From Thiobacillus sp. (GTDB lineage: Bacteria > Pseudomonadota > Gammaproteobacteria > Burkholderiales > Thiobacillaceae): a DNA stretch of 64,000 nt. Below the pieces are notes generated by a model. The model searched no databases. It was not told the DNA's origin and saw only the letters and a list, made by a program, of their open reading frames with translations. The stretch lies in NCBI GenBank assembly GCA_024708885.1, contig JANJXT010000007.1, forward strand, positions 1 through 64,000, given 5' to 3'. Of this stretch, positions 62,322 through 64,000 are shown piece after piece. The translations under genes were made by a program, and so were the position numbers. Position 1 is the stretch's first letter. Each line of letters begins with the position of its first letter.

Positions 62322-62741
62322 CTATCCTGATTTGACCGCAATCCTTCTGACCAGCTCGGAATACCGTTCCAGCGCGGCATCCGTTGTCAGCAAGTAGGCC
62401 GGGATGGATTGCGCTTGCGCGATCAGCAGACGATCGAACGGGTCGCGGTGATGCCACCAGGGCATGCGGGCAATCGCGTAACTGTGGCTGGCTGCGATGG
62501 ACAGTTCGGTAAAGCCGGTTTGCTGCGCCAGTTGATGAATGTCTTCCGGCAAGAAATCAAAGTCGTCGCGCCCAAGCGAGCGCTTGATGGCGATTTCCCA
62601 CAAGCTTGCCGCACTGAAATACACGGTGGATGCCGGGTTTTCCAGCAAGGTTTGCGCGTCGGCCGGCAGTACCTCGGGCTTGATCAGCGCAGCCAGCAGA
62701 ACATTGGTATCCAGCAGCCACTTTTGCCCGGTCTTGCTCAT
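62322..62741 (-). CDS. vapC: VapC-like PIN toxin
   Basis: This 139-residue PIN-domain ribonuclease has acidic residues in LLDTNVLLAAL, FSAASLWEIAIK, HHRDPFDRLLIAQAQ and LLTTDAAL. It overlaps the Phd-type antitoxin by four bases and follows it, the standard order. Confidence 0.9.
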   Translation of the reverse strand: MSKTGQKWLLDTNVLLAALIKPEVLPADAQTLLENPASTVYFSAASLWEIAIKRSLGRDDFDFLPEDIHQLAQQTGFTELSIAASHSYAIARMPWWHHRDPFDRLLIAQAQSIPAYLLTTDAALERYSELVRRIAVKSG

Positions 62742-62980
62742 GCTTCGCCTTCGAACATGCGCTGGATGCTTGCTTCATGCAGGCTGGAAAAATCATCGGG
62801 CAGGGTGAACCGGCCCTTCCCTTGACCAAGGGTACGCGGCTCGAGATCGGGCTGAGCCAGCGCAACCAGGCGGGCAACAGGCTTGCCGGCACGGGCGATG
62901 AGGATTTCCTCCCCTGCCGCAGCCTGATCGACAAAGCGGGAAAGATGCGTTTTGGCTTCGTGGATGTTGACGGTTTGCAT
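62738..62980 (-). CDS. Phd/YefM-family antitoxin
   Basis: This 80-residue antitoxin has the family N-terminus MQTVNIHEAKTHLSRFVDQA and IARAGKPVARLVAL, followed by an extended acidic tail (LPDDFSSLHEASIQRMFEGE). It forms a pair with the PIN toxin. Confidence 0.9.
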   Translation of the reverse strand: MQTVNIHEAKTHLSRFVDQAAAGEEILIARAGKPVARLVALAQPDLEPRTLGQGKGRFTLPDDFSSLHEASIQRMFEGEA

Positions 62981-63073
62981 GCGAGCCTCCGGACACGATT
63001 TGTAATCAGCTTAGTCCGACCCGGTCGTAAACGCAAGTTCGTCCGGTTTTGAAAAAATGGGAAAAACAGAGTC

Positions 63074-63237
63074 GGAAAAACAGGGTCAGACACGATATTT
63101 CCACCTGTGTTGCAGAGGGCCGCCCCCGGCCCGATCGCCGTGATGGAAAAACAGGGTCAGACACGATATTTCCACCTGTGTTGCAGAGGGCCGCCCCCGG
63201 CCCGATCGCCGTGATCGCGCCCGCGTCCGAAATCGCT
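63074..63237. repeat. 71-bp tandem duplication of the dispersed repeat
   Basis: GGAAAAACAGGGTCAGACAC starts at 63074 and again at 63145, and the two 71-base copies are nearly identical. Each contains GGGCCGCCCCCGGCCCGATC. The second runs on into CGCGTCCGAAATCGC. Confidence 0.8.
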
Positions 63238-63482
63238 TACGGCCCGGCGGGTCGCCCGCCGTCGCGTTCGATGTCGGCATCCAGCCGATCCAGGATCGCC
63301 AGCGCCTGTTGCACGTCGCCCTGCGCCGCCAGGGCGCGAAAGCGGTTTTCGGTGTCCCAGGCTGCGAGTGCCTGGGCGCTCATTTCCTCCACCAGCTTGT
63401 TCACGCTCAGGCCACGGCTGCGGGCCAGTGACTTGAGGCGTCTGGCCGTATCGTCCGGCAAGCGGACCGTTAACGTACTCAT
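63237..63482 (-). CDS. ribbon-helix-helix antitoxin-like protein
   Basis: This 81-residue protein has an N-terminal ribbon-helix-helix (LTVRLPDDTARRLKSLARSR, GLSVNKLVEEMSAQAL) and an acidic C-terminus. It overlaps the PIN gene by four bases and follows it, so here the toxin gene comes first. Confidence 0.82.
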   Translation of the reverse strand: MSTLTVRLPDDTARRLKSLARSRGLSVNKLVEEMSAQALAAWDTENRFRALAAQGDVQQALAILDRLDADIERDGGRPAGP

Positions 63483-63922
63483 CGTGTTTTCTCCAGATAG
63501 TCTGCGGGTGTGTGCACCTGCAGTCCGCTCAACAACAGCTCGCCACGCCGAATGTCGCGAACGTTGTGCGTAATGATGGCCGTCGCCCCGCCTGCGATGG
63601 CCAGCTCGACCAGGTGGTTGTCCGCCTCATCGGGCAGGTTGGGTCGCCAGCCGTAATAGATATTGACCCAGCGGCCAACCCTGGCCAAGGCTGCCAGCAC
63701 CTGCCGCCGCTCTTGATCGTTGGTGGTATCCGTCCAGATGTCTCGCCCCAGCACGTCTTCGTATTCGAGCCACAAGGCGTTTCCGAACAGCGGTTCGATC
63801 CGGCCCTGCAAGGCATCCCGCAACACCGCTCGTGACGCACCGCCGTCCGAGCGCAGTCCCGCAACCAGAACATTCGTGTCGATCACGACTGAAACCATGA
63901 GTGACAGCGTATATGCCATCAT
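63479..63922 (-). CDS. PIN-domain toxin
   Basis: This 147-residue PIN nuclease has VVIDTNVLVAGLRS, NALWLEYEDVL, PDEADNHLVELAIAGGA and IITHNVRDI as the acidic blocks. AAAGGA lies just before the two ATG codons at 63922 and 63919; a later Met at 63898 would also give the full domain. It forms a pair with the ribbon-helix-helix protein behind it. Confidence 0.88.
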   Translation of the reverse strand: MMAYTLSLMVSVVIDTNVLVAGLRSDGGASRAVLRDALQGRIEPLFGNALWLEYEDVLGRDIWTDTTNDQERRQVLAALARVGRWVNIYYGWRPNLPDEADNHLVELAIAGGATAIITHNVRDIRRGELLLSGLQVHTPADYLEKTR

Positions 63923-64000
63923 ATTCCTTTGTCAAGGCGGCTGACATGCTGGCTCGTGTGTGCGGGCTGTAGCGGTCAACTCGCCCCTTTCCTGTTGCCC

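Overview
The window is GC-rich (AT-richer only near 110-760 and in parts of the right end) and gene-dense. Gene content and order (yebC-ruvC-ruvA-ruvB-ybgC-tolQRAB-pal-cpoB-queE-queC, trpGDC, darP/pmbA, DUF1631) point to a betaproteobacterium. Three sulfur-linked genes (a sulfide:quinone oxidoreductase, a cysteine-less DsrC-like protein, a YeeE/YedE thiosulfate-type transporter) suggest a sulfur oxidiser, perhaps of the Thiobacillaceae/Rhodocyclales type. The taxon is inferred from the sequence alone.

Layout. 1-1.1 kb: remnant of a chromosomal integron (frameshifted intI fragment, possible attI, one AT-rich cassette-like lipoprotein gene, possible attC edge). 1.1-14.2 kb: an iron/haem-acquisition block, all on the minus strand. 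It holds a haem-type TonB receptor, a ChaN-like lipoprotein, an exported membrane-anchored CobN-like chelatase, a second TonB receptor, an ExbB-like channel and a DUF2149 protein, in a tight run behind a Fur-box-like site. A further haem receptor gene lies downstream. This resembles the Bacteroidetes hmuRS-UV system. 14.2-28.4 kb: emrE, Mut7-C pseudogene, cytochrome c, DUF302, DUF2288, ygiQ, a large DUF1631-GGDEF-EAL protein, FKBP, TRAP DctQM, SGNH esterase, pmbA and darP. 28.5-33.6 kb: a DUF748 protein, an HExxH protein and an RNase T2. 33.8-38.7 kb: an unknown gene, the DsrC-like gene, mutY and a sigma-54 activator, divergent from sqr, which carries a consensus -24/-12 promoter and upstream repeats. 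38.9-43.3 kb: trpGDC, 75-bp tandem repeats and a HerA-like ATPase. 43.4-45.2 kb: a PIN/Phd pair and a ROK kinase. 45.3-56.8 kb: yebC, Holliday-junction, Tol-Pal and queuosine genes. Here a four-helix-bundle element abuts ruvC, and a triplicated start region precedes ruvA. 56.9-58.8 kb: YeeE/YedE transporter and TlpA-like thioredoxin. 58.9 kb: tRNA-Lys(UUU), followed to the end by a dense run of toxin-antitoxin modules and their remnants, punctuated by dispersed repeats.

The three most unusual structures are: (i) the Fur-linked Hmu-like operon, which predicts periplasmic removal of metal from haem; (ii) three translationally overlapping 12-codon mini-ORFs, copied from the ruvA start region, between ruvC and ruvA; (iii) the inverted-repeat-bounded four-helix-bundle element that removed the normal ruvC start codon.
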